A DNA stretch of 48,270 nucleotides from Flavobacteriaceae bacterium (GTDB lineage Bacteria > Bacteroidota > Bacteroidia > Flavobacteriales > Flavobacteriaceae), in contig JAPOSZ010000002.1 in assembly GCA_026709415.1 (NCBI GenBank), forward strand, positions 1 through 48,270, given 5' to 3'. The notes below the pieces were generated by a model. That model made no database searches and was not told the DNA's origin. It worked only from the letters and a program-made list of their open reading frames with translations. This document shows positions 25,305 to 35,400 of the stretch, one piece after another (the stretch's first letter is position 1; each line of letters begins with the position of its first letter). The translations under genes and the position numbers were made by a program.

Positions 25305-26409
25305 ACGGTTGTCCTTTAATGATAATTTTTTGCCACAGATCTCCTAAAGAAAAGTCTGATAGCCAATCATCCAGTTCTTCACTATTGAGTCGATTAAAAA
25401 CAGTTTGGAAGTTTACTCTATCGACGGTCAATACATCATTAGGATCAAATTGACTAACAAGATGAACCGATTGAGTTGCAACAATGATTTGACAATTATA
25501 CGAAACGCTTCGTATCATTCCTGCAAGTTTGTAGACTGCTACGGGATGAAGTCCCAGCTCGGGTTCATCAATAATGATAACTCTTGGCGGACTCGGTTGC
25601 ATTAGAAGTGTGGTTAATGCGATAAATCTTAAAGTACCATCTGAGAGTTGTTTTACATTAAAAATAAAGTCTGGATTATTTTTTTCGTACCATTCTAAAT
25701 TGATTCTTTCTTCATTAAATCTATCTGGCCTTAACTTAAACCCTCCAAAATACGAAGCCGTTGATTTAATGATACTTTCAATAATTTGAAAATGTTTGTT
25801 GTGTTTTTCTTGAAGATAATACAAAATCGCAGCTATATTTCCCCCATCTCCCATCAATCTAACATTGTTATTAATCGAGCAAGGAGTTCTTATAGATGCA
25901 TTATTGGTTGTGTCATGAAAATGATAAATTTTAAAGTCTTCAAAATAATTCTTGATACAAGAATAAATGGGGCTGTTTTCCATCCCCTTTTCTTTTAGCA
26001 AACTTTCTTTATCTGAAGCTCCTAAAAAATTATCAATCGACATGCCTTTTTCAAAATAATCAACCTTATCTACAATAGAATCATTATAAGAGACTAATTC
26101 TGATTTAATATTTAGTTTATTTTCATCTATAGGAACCAAAGAAAATTTATATTCTTTTTCATGATTAAATTCGATACCTCCCTCTATATTATCGGTGTTT
26201 TTAGGACCAAAATGTAATAACTTGTCAGCCCCCTCAATCATTGAATAGTATTCTAATCTCTTTTCATATATGTTATTTAACAAATGAAAAAATAACATGA
26301 AATTCGACTTGCCAACACCATTAGCTCCAATAAATACGTTAATTGATTTTAATTCAACTTCAGCTTGATTAATTGATTTAAATCCCTTGATGCGAAGTTT
26401 GTTAATCAC
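25300..26409 (-). CDS. ABC-type (AAA15/OLD-like) ATPase, partner of the DUF4276 pseudogene
   Basis: A 369-aa SMC/ABC-like ATPase. Walker A is GANGVGKSN (28-36), followed by a helical insertion. The ABC signature region is QLSDGTLR, Walker B is VIIIDEPELGLHP, and a late VATQSVHLVSQFDP completes the site. The start is GTG at 26409. Such ATPases paired with a TOPRIM-type DUF4276 protein resemble split OLD-like systems implicated in phage defence. This ATPase looks intact although its partner is broken, so the system is probably non-functional or the ATPase has another role. Codon and base use are more AT-rich than the flanking operons. Confidence 0.85.
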   Translation of the reverse strand: MINKLRIKGFKSINQAEVELKSINVFIGANGVGKSNFMLFFHLLNNIYEKRLEYYSMIEGADKLLHFGPKNTDNIEGGIEFNHEKEYKFSLVPIDENKLNIKSELVSYNDSIVDKVDYFEKGMSIDNFLGASDKESLLKEKGMENSPIYSCIKNYFEDFKIYHFHDTTNNASIRTPCSINNNVRLMGDGGNIAAILYYLQEKHNKHFQIIESIIKSTASYFGGFKLRPDRFNEERINLEWYEKNNPDFIFNVKQLSDGTLRFIALTTLLMQPSPPRVIIIDEPELGLHPVAVYKLAGMIRSVSYNCQIIVATQSVHLVSQFDPNDVLTVDRVNFQTVFNRLNSEELDDWLSDFSLGDLWQKIIIKGQPY

Positions 26410-26603
26410 GGTTTTTTGTCTTTCTAATTAAAACTCCTCAAAAGAAACTAAAATATTGAAAAAGATAAATTTCTATATCAGAGATTTTGCCTTGAAAGAT
26501 CATCGAGCCTTAGTTCCATAAATATAATTTCAAATGAATCAAAAGACGGAGAGCCCATTTTATGTTTATTGAACAATCTCTTTTAAATGTCTATTCTATA
26601 AAT

Positions 26604-28805
26604 TCAATATAAACGTTTTAAAAACGGTCTCACCTCAATTTGACTTTTAAAGTAATAATTTGCTAACGTCTGTTTGGTTCCCACTTTAATTTTAATCACT
26701 TCTTGAGGTAAATCGGCAAACATGTTTTCATCGGTGATATCATCGCCTAAGACGATCACCGAATCATAGACCTTTCGCGCATATAGTTGTGTCGCCGCGA
26801 CTCCTTTATGCACCCTGGAGCTCACTACTTCGATGATTTTATCACCGTCCATTATTTTCAACTCATCAGCAACAAGACTACTCAATAATGTTTTAAGTTC
26901 CACCACTCTAACTTTAGCTAATTCAGGATCGGTTTTTCGATAATGCCAAACCAATGAATTTTCTTTTTCTTCTATAAATGTTCCAGGAGTATTGTCCGTA
27001 AACGTTTCAACAATCGGAATAATATGGTGTTTCCATTCTACATTCTGAACATCTGTGGTTTTCCACTGTTTATTGACTAATTTTTGGTGGTATCCATGCT
27101 CGGCTACCAATGTTATGGGATATCGTCCAAAATGTTTGTCTAAAAAGTTTTGGCCTCTTCCACTGATAATGGCTACATCTAAATTTTTTTGAGAACATAA
27201 TTGGTCAAAAATGTCATAGAGTTCTTTATCTGGAATGGACTTTTCAGGATTTTCATGAAACCCAACCAATGTTCCATCATAGTCCAGTAATAACAATCGA
27301 TTTTTCGCTTTTTTAAATTGGCTTGAAATCGTTTGAGCTATCGTCTCATTTATTTTGATGCTCGTTTCATCTTGGTTCAACAATTCCGTTTCTTTCAAAG
27401 TATTCATAAATTGATTGGACCATTTGGTCACATCATACCGTCGTGCTCTTTTTTTGAGTCTCAGCATTCTTTGATGTTGCTCTTCAATGGGCATTTCAAT
27501 AGCTTGCATTAGCTTTTCAACCATATCGACTTTATCAAAAGGATTGACCAAAAGCGCGTCAAAAAATTCTTTGGAGGCCCCGGCCATTTCACTTAAAATC
27601 AAGACACCATCATTATTGACCCTGGTGGCGACATATTCTTTCGCTACTAGATTCATGCCATCCCGGACCGGAGTAATCATGGCTACATCGGCACTGATAT
27701 ACAAGTCGATTAAATGATCAAAAGGCATCGATCGATAGAAATACAAAATGGGAGTCCAACCCAAAAGAGCATACTTTCCATTGATTCGACCAACGGTTCG
27801 ATCGGTTTCTCTTTTCAAACGTTTGTAATGCGGTACGCTTGATCGAGATGGCACCATCAACATAATTAAATGGACGTGCTTGATGTAATGCGGGTATTTT
27901 TCTAATAATTCTTCAAAGGCTTCTAAACGATTGAGAACGCCTTTGGTATAATCCAGTCGGTCAATGGATAGAATGATTTTGTTTGCTTGATCGAGCATTT
28001 TGTACTCTCTAAGCAAATTGAAGATTTCAGAATGTTCTTCTTTTTTCTGTTCAAAATGTTCGATGGCAATATTTTCAAACTTCTGATAGTCAATTCCCAT
28101 TGGAAAGGTACTCACCTGAATTTTTCTGGTTTTATAATCCACAATATTGTAACTTACTTCTAATCTCAGTATTCTTTTAACCGAGCTGATGAAATGTCTT
28201 TGGTAATCATAGGTATGAAACCCTATGAGATCTGCTCCCAACATCCCATTGAGTAATTCGGTACGCCAAGGGAATATTCTAAAAATCTCAAAAGATGGAA
28301 ATGGTATATGAAGAAAAAAACCAATCGTTACTTCTGGAACAACCTCACGAATCATGCCTGGGCATAATAGTAACTGATAATCATGAATCCAAACGTAATC
28401 TCCTGGTTGTAAATTTTCAATAACCGCATCAGCAAATTTTCGATTGACTTTGAAATATGAGTTCCAATGTTTTTGATTAAACTTTGAAAATTCAATGAAA
28501 TAATGAAATAGAGGCCAAAGACACTCATTGGAAAGTCCGTAGTAAAAATCCTCCATTTCCTTTTTCTTCAATGGAATCGGAATGTATTTGTCTTGAATTA
28601 ATGCCTTTTTCAAAATATTCCATTGATTGGATTGGATGGAATCGTGTTCAATGCCCGGCCATCCAATCCAAAGAGAATTTCCATGTTGGTGGACCGATTT
28701 CATCCCTGTGGCTAATCCACCACTTGTGGAAACAAAGTTGTACTCACCATGATGTTCAACAATTTGAAGTGGCAATCGATTGGATACGATAATATTTTTG
28801 CTCAT
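26604..28805 (-). CDS. bifunctional trehalose-6-phosphate synthase/phosphatase
   Basis: A 733-aa fusion that makes trehalose in two steps. Residues about 1-470 are a GT20 trehalose-6-P synthase (SRLPLQIV-type start, WIHDYQLLLCPGMIR, IDRLDYTKGV, RDGMNLVAKEY) that joins UDP- or ADP-glucose to glucose-6-P. Residues about 500-733 are a HAD phosphatase with nucleophile motif LLLLDYDGT (Asp508) and the later LGDDITDENMF. Trehalose serves as an osmolyte or stress protectant. It is transcribed divergently from a GH15 gene, a frequent partner. Both catalytic halves appear intact. The ATG at 28805 is the family start. Confidence 0.95.
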   Translation of the reverse strand: MSKNIIVSNRLPLQIVEHHGEYNFVSTSGGLATGMKSVHQHGNSLWIGWPGIEHDSIQSNQWNILKKALIQDKYIPIPLKKKEMEDFYYGLSNECLWPLFHYFIEFSKFNQKHWNSYFKVNRKFADAVIENLQPGDYVWIHDYQLLLCPGMIREVVPEVTIGFFLHIPFPSFEIFRIFPWRTELLNGMLGADLIGFHTYDYQRHFISSVKRILRLEVSYNIVDYKTRKIQVSTFPMGIDYQKFENIAIEHFEQKKEEHSEIFNLLREYKMLDQANKIILSIDRLDYTKGVLNRLEAFEELLEKYPHYIKHVHLIMLMVPSRSSVPHYKRLKRETDRTVGRINGKYALLGWTPILYFYRSMPFDHLIDLYISADVAMITPVRDGMNLVAKEYVATRVNNDGVLILSEMAGASKEFFDALLVNPFDKVDMVEKLMQAIEMPIEEQHQRMLRLKKRARRYDVTKWSNQFMNTLKETELLNQDETSIKINETIAQTISSQFKKAKNRLLLLDYDGTLVGFHENPEKSIPDKELYDIFDQLCSQKNLDVAIISGRGQNFLDKHFGRYPITLVAEHGYHQKLVNKQWKTTDVQNVEWKHHIIPIVETFTDNTPGTFIEEKENSLVWHYRKTDPELAKVRVVELKTLLSSLVADELKIMDGDKIIEVVSSRVHKGVAATQLYARKVYDSVIVLGDDITDENMFADLPQEVIKIKVGTKQTLANYYFKSQIEVRPFLKRLY

Positions 28806-29076
28806 TGGGATTAAAAACTCGAGTTAAAAGTTAAGTTTATATTCCGACACATTCCGTTTAAAAAAATAATCTTTGTGTCCGTTTCAAAATCTCGCTTCAT
28901 TGCTTGAGTTTTTTTTGATAAAAGACAAAAACCTATAATCTATTTTACAATGTTTGGGACAACAAATATGGGTGTTGAACATCTTTATTTTGAATCTGTC
29001 AGAAAAATTAGTTGCTCGACCATTTTGGAATAATGGTGTGGCAAAACTAAATTGCACGTCCAAATTTTTTGGTTTG

Positions 29077-30864
29077 TTGGAGAATCTTCATTATGGTATT
29101 ATTGGCAATTGTCGATCGGCTGCTCTAATTCAAAGCGATAGTTCTATCGATTGGTGTTGTTTGCCAGAATTTGATTCTTCTTCCGTTTTTGCCAAAATTT
29201 TAGACCACCAAGCTGGTGGAAATTTCGCCATCAGATCCAAATCATTGATCAAAACATCTCAAAGTTATATCGATAATACATGTATTCTTCAAACGAAATT
29301 GACTTGCTCTGATGGTGTTATCGAAGTGATTGATTTTATGCCAAGGTATCCTCGAGAGCGTGGCAATGAATATCACTCCCCTCCTGAAATTTTAAGAATC
29401 GTAAAAAAACTTCAAGGGACACCAACCATTTCCGTTGAATACAATCCCAAACTAGGATATGGTTCGGAAACCACCCAAACAACGGTGCGGGGAAAACATA
29501 TCCGAAGCGTTGTTGAAGCTAAGCGATTTGATACGGTCTTTTTGTATACCAACCTAGAACATGAACTCGTTTTGTCGGCAAATAACTTTGAACTTGACCA
29601 TGATCTTTTCTTTCTGTTAACTTATAACGAAAAAATCGTTCCCCCGACATTAGAATACGTCAACGAAAAGCTAAAGAAAACCCTATCCTATTGGCTTGAT
29701 TGGTGCCAAAAAGCTCCAGTTTTCAAGCATTACAACCAAACCATCACGCGAAGTGCATTAACTCTAAAATTATTATCCTATGATAAAACAGGCGCGATTC
29801 TAGCAGCTCCCACGACGTCCATTCCTGAATCCATCGGAGAAGAACGTAACTGGGACTATCGCTATTGTTGGATTCGAGATGCTTCGATGGTCGTTCAAGT
29901 GATATCCAAATTGGGGCACACGCGTATTGTCAATCGTTACTTGGACTTTATCATTGGATTGATACCACACAAGGCAGAACAACTTCGCATCATGTATGGC
30001 ATCAATGGAGAAAAAGTGCTCACAGAGTCAACGCTTGATCACCTCACTGGCTATTTAAATTCCAAACCAGTTCGTATCGGAAATGCAGCCTATTTACAAA
30101 AGCAACACGATATTTATGGTATTTTGATGGATGCCATTCACATACAAGTATTAAAGCATCCCCATGATCTTCCCAAACATGAAGAGTTATGGTCCATTGT
30201 CAAGAATTTGGTGCGCTTTGTCGTCAATCATTGGCATCTCCCCGATAAGGGAATTTGGGAGTTTCGAAATAATGACTTACACTTTACTTTTTCAAAATTA
30301 TTCTGTTGGGTGGCTCTTGACCGGGGTATTTCCATTGCAACCATTTTTAAAAAACAACGATGCATCGAAGAATGGACGCCCATCAGAGACCAAATCAAAG
30401 AAGATATTCTCAAAAAGGCATGGAGTGAAGAATTACAGTCGTTTACCCAATCATATGGTTGTCAGCATTTAGACAGCTCCATTTTATTAATGGAAAGTCA
30501 TGGTTTTATTGATGCTAACGATCCAAGATTTGTCAAAACAGTCCAAGCCATTGAAAAACATTTACTACAGGATGGTCTTTTGTATCGCTACAAAAATGTA
30601 GATGATTTTGGCACCCCCAAATCTTCTTTCACTATTTGTACTCTTTGGTTTATCAGTAGTTTAATCAAACTAGGGCAAATCAAAAAGGCCAAAAAATTAT
30701 TTGACCAAGTTCTTTCCTATGGGAATCATTTAGGGCTTTTTAGTGAAGATATTGATTTTGAATCAAAGCGATTATTGGGTAACTTCCCTCAAGCTTATTC
30801 CCATTTAGCTTTAATTGAAGTGGCTTTGAATTTTAATGCTCTTTCTGACTCCATCGATGACTAA
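29077..30864 (+). CDS. glycoside hydrolase family 15 protein (trehalase/glucoamylase-like)
   Basis: A cytoplasmic (alpha/alpha)6-barrel GH15 enzyme of about 595 aa. GH15 covers glucoamylase and bacterial trehalase; adjacency to the trehalose synthase favours trehalase or a trehalose-linked glucosidase. Features are the N-terminal YGIIGNCRSAALIQSDSSIDWCCLPEFDSSSVFAKILD, the catalytic-domain IPESIGEERNWDYRYCWIRDASM, and a late GLFSEDID carrying the general-base Glu. The family N-terminus starts at ENLHYGIIG, so I use TTG 29077. TTG 29074 is equally possible, and the longest reading begins at TTG 28954 but adds 41 unrelated residues. Confidence 0.88.
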   Translation: MENLHYGIIGNCRSAALIQSDSSIDWCCLPEFDSSSVFAKILDHQAGGNFAIRSKSLIKTSQSYIDNTCILQTKLTCSDGVIEVIDFMPRYPRERGNEYHSPPEILRIVKKLQGTPTISVEYNPKLGYGSETTQTTVRGKHIRSVVEAKRFDTVFLYTNLEHELVLSANNFELDHDLFFLLTYNEKIVPPTLEYVNEKLKKTLSYWLDWCQKAPVFKHYNQTITRSALTLKLLSYDKTGAILAAPTTSIPESIGEERNWDYRYCWIRDASMVVQVISKLGHTRIVNRYLDFIIGLIPHKAEQLRIMYGINGEKVLTESTLDHLTGYLNSKPVRIGNAAYLQKQHDIYGILMDAIHIQVLKHPHDLPKHEELWSIVKNLVRFVVNHWHLPDKGIWEFRNNDLHFTFSKLFCWVALDRGISIATIFKKQRCIEEWTPIRDQIKEDILKKAWSEELQSFTQSYGCQHLDSSILLMESHGFIDANDPRFVKTVQAIEKHLLQDGLLYRYKNVDDFGTPKSSFTICTLWFISSLIKLGQIKKAKKLFDQVLSYGNHLGLFSEDIDFESKRLLGNFPQAYSHLALIEVALNFNALSDSIDD

Positions 30865-30927
30865 ACGATGATTATGAAATTTTCGCCAATTCCCTTGAAT
30901 TGATTCACAAACCATTCAGTACAATCA

Positions 30928-33900
30928 ATGGCTAAAAAAAGGTTTTCTGAAGGACTCTACGAAAAGTTTCTGTCTTTTGAAGTGGAAAAAGTCTTGAGGA
31001 ATCATTCTGAGTTGGGGATGGATCACCCTGAAATTAACAACAAAGAAGAATGCGTTGAATTATTGCTGATTCATCTCATCGAAACACTCAAGCCCATTCT
31101 TTTAAACAAAAAAGTAGATCAGCAAATCGCATTTGTCAATCAGCTACTCCAACACATAGAAAATAATTCTTCAAAAAGTCAGGTCACCAATCGGGTTTTA
31201 AGAGCCGTTTATCGACTGTCTGAAGAAAAATTGACCCATCAAAAAGGACCGAGTAGGCCATCCAAATCATTGATTGCTTCACACTTGATTGCACAATCAA
31301 AAGAGGAGAGCTTAATTCATCATATTCGATCCGAAATTCCTTCTGCCGACCGTATTGATTTGCTTTGCTCCTTTATCAAAATGTCTGGGCTGAATCTCTA
31401 CAAACAAGATTTAAAAACTTTTATTGATAATGGCGGACGTTTAAGAGTTCTCACCACAGTTTACATGGGCGTGACACAACGAAAGGCCATTGACGTTTTA
31501 ACCAACATGGGAGCTGAAGTGAAAGTATCCTACAATACAAGGAATACCCGGCTACATGCAAAGTCATGGTTATTTTATAGAAATTCTGGCTATTCGACGG
31601 CCTATATCGGATCTTCTAATCTTTCTCAAACCGCACAAACGGAAGGAAAAGAATGGAATGTTCGAATCTCCAATACCCATGCGCCTCAAATCATCAAGGT
31701 TTTTGAGGCCACCTTTGAAACCTACTGGCAAAGCCTTGATTTTGAAAGATATGATGGAACAGAACAACATAAAAAACAATTTGATGAGGCAATCAAAAAA
31801 CAAAATCATGATTCTTCCGATCTACCATATATTGACATCAAACCCTATGAATTTCAATCTGAAATTCTCGAAAAGATTCACATAGAACGAACGGTTCATC
31901 ATCGGTATAAAAATTTAATTGTCGCGGCTACTGGAACCGGAAAAACCATCATGGCCGCATTGGATTATAGACGCCTCTATCGTGAACATAAACAATTGCG
32001 TCTGCTTTTTTTAGCGCATCGAAAAGAAATTTTAAAACAATCTCTAGATACTTTCCGTATGGTACTTCGGGACACTCATTTTGGAGAACGAATCGATGGG
32101 GCGAACAAACCACATGATTGGCATCATGTCTTTGCATCGGTTCAATCTTTATCGAAGGATCGATACCTATCTCAATTAAATCCCCAACACTTTGATATGA
32201 TTATTATTGATGAGTTTCATCATGCCGCCGCCGAAACATATCAGAACATTCTGCATCATTTTCGACCAAAATATTTATTAGGCTTAACGGCAACTCCTGA
32301 AAGGACTGATGGGTTGGATATTCTCAACTGGTTTGATGGGAAAATGGCTGCTGAATTGAGATTATGGGATGCCATCCATCAAGATTTATTGGTGCCATTT
32401 CAATACTTCGGCATCAGTGATGGAATGGACTTATCCAGTATTTCTTGGAATCGTGGAAGGTACTCCGAATCAGAATTATCTCAATTATACACCGCAAGTG
32501 ACCAAAGAGCTCGTTTGATTTTCAATGCTCTTTTAGATTATATAGGGGATATCAAAGACTTAAAAGCCATTGGTTTTTGTGTCGGTGTCGACCATGCCAA
32601 TTTCATGGCTTCCTATTTCAAGAAGCATGGGGTCTCAGCGATTGCTATTACGGGGCAAACCGATCCAATAGTCAGAGAGAAAGCAAAAGGGGAGTTGAAC
32701 AATGGAACCATCAACATCATTTTTGCAGTTGACATCTACAATGAAGGGGTTGATATCCCTCAAATCAATACCGTCCTTTTCTTGAGGCCAACAGAAAGTG
32801 CCACTATCTTCCTTCAACAGTTAGGACGTGGTCTTCGGAAGCATCCAGATAAAGATTGTTTAACGGTCCTTGATTTTATTGGAGGAGCTCATAGAGAATT
32901 TCGTTTTGATTTGCGTTATAAAGCGCTATTAGAAACTCCCTCAAGAAGGACAGTTAAAAAGCAATTCGAATCAGGATTTCCATTTCTGCCAAGTGGTTGT
33001 GCCATTCAATTTGACAAATTCAGTAAAGAACTCGTTTTAGAAAACATCAAAAACTCGATTCAAACCAATGCTAGAAGTCTCACGGTTGAACTCCAGTCCT
33101 TGGGACCAGATACAACATTGAAACAGTTTCTCAGCGAAATCCAAATGGATGTTCGAGAATTCTACACAACGAATCAATGGTATTGGACTCGTTTTAGGAG
33201 GCTCGCTGGTTTGGAAGCAACGACAAAAAGCTCATTTGAGGAAACTATTGGTAAAAGAATCGGAAGTCTTTTTCAATTGGACGATAGAGAATTAATTGAT
33301 TTTTATAGAAACCTATTAAAGAACCCAAAAGATTATACCTCGCTACAGCCCAAGCAACAAAGAATGCTTTTGATGTTACTATGTGTGCTCTTTGATCAAA
33401 AAGCAGCGGGAAATCCTAAATTCTACTTCGCTCAATTATTAGAAGAAAAAGCGATTTGCTCTGAATTAATAGCACTTTTTGATCTTTTGTATGAAAACAT
33501 CCGACATGTCTCTAACTCCATTCCACTTCGTGATGAACATATTCCGCTCAACATTCATTGCCAATATTCAAGAGATCAAGTTCTAGCTGCTTTTAATGAT
33601 ATAAGAAATGGAAAATTATATCTACCAAGAGAGGGCGTCTACTATAATGAAAGAACCAAATGCAATCTTTTTTTTGTTACTCTTCATAAAAAAGAAGAGG
33701 ATTATTCTTCGACAACACGATACAAAGACTATGCAATAAATGAAACTCTTTTTCACTGGCAATCTCAAAGCACCACTTCATCTTCAGGGAAAAAGGGCTT
33801 ACGACATACACAACATGAAAAAGAAGGCATCACCCCTTTACTGTTTGTTAGGACTCATAAGAAGTTTGGGAAACGCACGATGCCCTATTATTTTTTAGGC

Positions 33901-34008
33901 CCTGCACAGTATCAAGGTCACGCCGGAGAACGTCCTATGACCATTACTTGGCGACTAGAAAATCGCATGCCCCCTGAATTATACATCGAAGCTAGAGCCG
34001 TTAGTTGA
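30928..34008 (+). CDS. PLD-like nuclease / DEAD-box helicase / DUF3427 protein
   Basis: A 1026-aa multidomain DNA- or RNA-processing protein. In order: an N-terminal extension; a phospholipase-D-type nuclease segment with His210-x-Lys212 and SSNLS (about 130-265); a superfamily 2 helicase with Walker A AATGTGKT (Lys339), DEFH box (428-431), TATPERTDG and the QQLGRGLRKHPD motif; and a C-terminal DUF3427 region. The family acts in DNA repair or degradation and sometimes in defence; the exact job is not known. Only one HKD motif is evident, so the nuclease would need a dimer or may be degenerate. ATG 30928 follows the GH15 stop by 63 bases. Confidence 0.9.
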   Translation: MAKKRFSEGLYEKFLSFEVEKVLRNHSELGMDHPEINNKEECVELLLIHLIETLKPILLNKKVDQQIAFVNQLLQHIENNSSKSQVTNRVLRAVYRLSEEKLTHQKGPSRPSKSLIASHLIAQSKEESLIHHIRSEIPSADRIDLLCSFIKMSGLNLYKQDLKTFIDNGGRLRVLTTVYMGVTQRKAIDVLTNMGAEVKVSYNTRNTRLHAKSWLFYRNSGYSTAYIGSSNLSQTAQTEGKEWNVRISNTHAPQIIKVFEATFETYWQSLDFERYDGTEQHKKQFDEAIKKQNHDSSDLPYIDIKPYEFQSEILEKIHIERTVHHRYKNLIVAATGTGKTIMAALDYRRLYREHKQLRLLFLAHRKEILKQSLDTFRMVLRDTHFGERIDGANKPHDWHHVFASVQSLSKDRYLSQLNPQHFDMIIIDEFHHAAAETYQNILHHFRPKYLLGLTATPERTDGLDILNWFDGKMAAELRLWDAIHQDLLVPFQYFGISDGMDLSSISWNRGRYSESELSQLYTASDQRARLIFNALLDYIGDIKDLKAIGFCVGVDHANFMASYFKKHGVSAIAITGQTDPIVREKAKGELNNGTINIIFAVDIYNEGVDIPQINTVLFLRPTESATIFLQQLGRGLRKHPDKDCLTVLDFIGGAHREFRFDLRYKALLETPSRRTVKKQFESGFPFLPSGCAIQFDKFSKELVLENIKNSIQTNARSLTVELQSLGPDTTLKQFLSEIQMDVREFYTTNQWYWTRFRRLAGLEATTKSSFEETIGKRIGSLFQLDDRELIDFYRNLLKNPKDYTSLQPKQQRMLLMLLCVLFDQKAAGNPKFYFAQLLEEKAICSELIALFDLLYENIRHVSNSIPLRDEHIPLNIHCQYSRDQVLAAFNDIRNGKLYLPREGVYYNERTKCNLFFVTLHKKEEDYSSTTRYKDYAINETLFHWQSQSTTSSSGKKGLRHTQHEKEGITPLLFVRTHKKFGKRTMPYYFLGPAQYQGHAGERPMTITWRLENRMPPELYIEARAVS

Positions 34009-34091
34009 TTTTGAAAAGGATAGTTATTTGATATCAGTTCCATTCCAACAGCAACCGCTAAAAAATTCTAAACCACTCATTGTTCCAAAAA

Positions 34092-35108
34092 TCAGATGAC
34101 CGATTTGAATTGACGTAAAAAACGAATGTCATTCTCATAGAACAATCGGATGTCTTCTATTTGGTACAATAGCATGGCAATTCGTTCAATTCCCAGTCCA
34201 AATGCATAACCACTAAACTTGTTGGAATCGATACTGCAATTATCTAAAACATTGGGATCAACCATACCACAACCCATGATTTCTAACCAACCCGTTCCCT
34301 TGGTAATGCGATGGTCTACTTCCGTTTCTAGCCCCCAGTAGATATCCACTTCAGCACTAGGTTCTGTAAATGGAAAATACGATGGACGAAGTCTCATTTT
34401 GCTTTTTTGAAACAAGGATTGACAGAAATATTCAATGGTTTGCTTTAAGTCGGCAAAAGATACTTTTTTGTTGATATAAAGTCCTTCAATTTGGTGGAAT
34501 AGGCAATGAGATCGAGCTGTTATCGTTTCGCTTCGAAAGACCCTACCAGGAGAAATAATTCTTATCGGCGGCTGATGAGTCTCCATATGCCTAACTTGCA
34601 CCGTGGATGTGTGCGTTCTCAATAAATAATTCTCTGGCGTCTTCAAATAAAACGTATCCTGCATGTCTCTAGCTGGATGATGCTTGGGGAAATTTAATGC
34701 TGTGAAATTGTGCCAATCATCTTCTATTTCTGGTCCTTCAGATAATCCAAATCCAACGGTCGAAAATATTTCAATGATTTTGTTCTTCACAATCGATATA
34801 GGATGTCGACTCCCCGATTCAATTTGAAATCCTGGTCTGGTAGCATCAGGTACATTAGAACTTGAACTAGAAACTTTTGAATGCGTTTTTAAACTTTTGA
34901 CTTTCTGAGCTACTTCTGTTTTGAGTTGATTGACGATTTGTCCAAATGGCTTCCGATCTTGGGGAGAAAGTTGTCCCATGGATTTAAAAAATCCTGTAAC
35001 AACTCCCTTTTTGCCTAAATATTTGATTCGAAAATTTTCAATTTCCTTTGAATCTTGACTATCAAAAGATTCGACAATATCTAAATGCTCTTTTACTTTA
35101 TCTACCAT
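34092..35108 (-). CDS. pheS: phenylalanine-tRNA ligase alpha subunit
   Basis: Class II synthetase alpha subunit that charges tRNA-Phe together with PheT, which is not in this window. ATG 35108 gives 338 aa, the normal length for Bacteroidota. The longer TTG/ATG readings upstream lie inside the promoter region. Class II motif 2 is FRSETITARSHCLFHQIEGL and motif 3 is GLGIERIAMLLYQ. Substrate-pocket motifs are intact. An N-terminal coiled coil (about 1-90) binds tRNA. A consensus promoter sits about 80 bases before the start. Confidence 0.96.
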   Translation of the reverse strand: MVDKVKEHLDIVESFDSQDSKEIENFRIKYLGKKGVVTGFFKSMGQLSPQDRKPFGQIVNQLKTEVAQKVKSLKTHSKVSSSSSNVPDATRPGFQIESGSRHPISIVKNKIIEIFSTVGFGLSEGPEIEDDWHNFTALNFPKHHPARDMQDTFYLKTPENYLLRTHTSTVQVRHMETHQPPIRIISPGRVFRSETITARSHCLFHQIEGLYINKKVSFADLKQTIEYFCQSLFQKSKMRLRPSYFPFTEPSAEVDIYWGLETEVDHRITKGTGWLEIMGCGMVDPNVLDNCSIDSNKFSGYAFGLGIERIAMLLYQIEDIRLFYENDIRFLRQFKSVI

Positions 35109-35189
35109 ATTAAATGACATAAGAAACTTAAATTCAACGGGAGTTTTTGTGTTCTGTTTTTTTAAGATGGAATTCTCACGAATAAAAAA

Positions 35190-35221
35190 CAAATTTATTG
35201 AGATTGACTAACTTTGGCAAA
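35190..35221 (-). promoter_or_regulatory. Bacteroidota-type promoter of pheS
   Basis: On the minus strand TTTG (35221-35218) is followed after exactly 20 bases by TAAATTTG (35197-35190). This matches the -33 TTTG / -7 TAnnTTTG pattern. The predicted transcript would carry a leader of roughly 75 bases before ATG 35108, which supports that start. Confidence 0.65.
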
Positions 35222-35400
35222 GTATCAACTTGATAAAACCCTATTTTCAATGCCTTAACGGTGGATTTGTGTAGTTTATAACTCACTGTAAATGAATGTG
35301 AATGCTCTATGGTTCCAAGTATTTTTTCCTAAGAAATCATCCAAAGTCAAAGAATGGTCAAATTCCAACAACGTTTTCTAAACAACTTGTGTGAATAAAA

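Noticed and set aside
31556-31885. 109-aa frame inside the helicase gene
   Set aside because: It is fully embedded in a strongly supported 1026-aa gene in another frame and is low in protein-like features.
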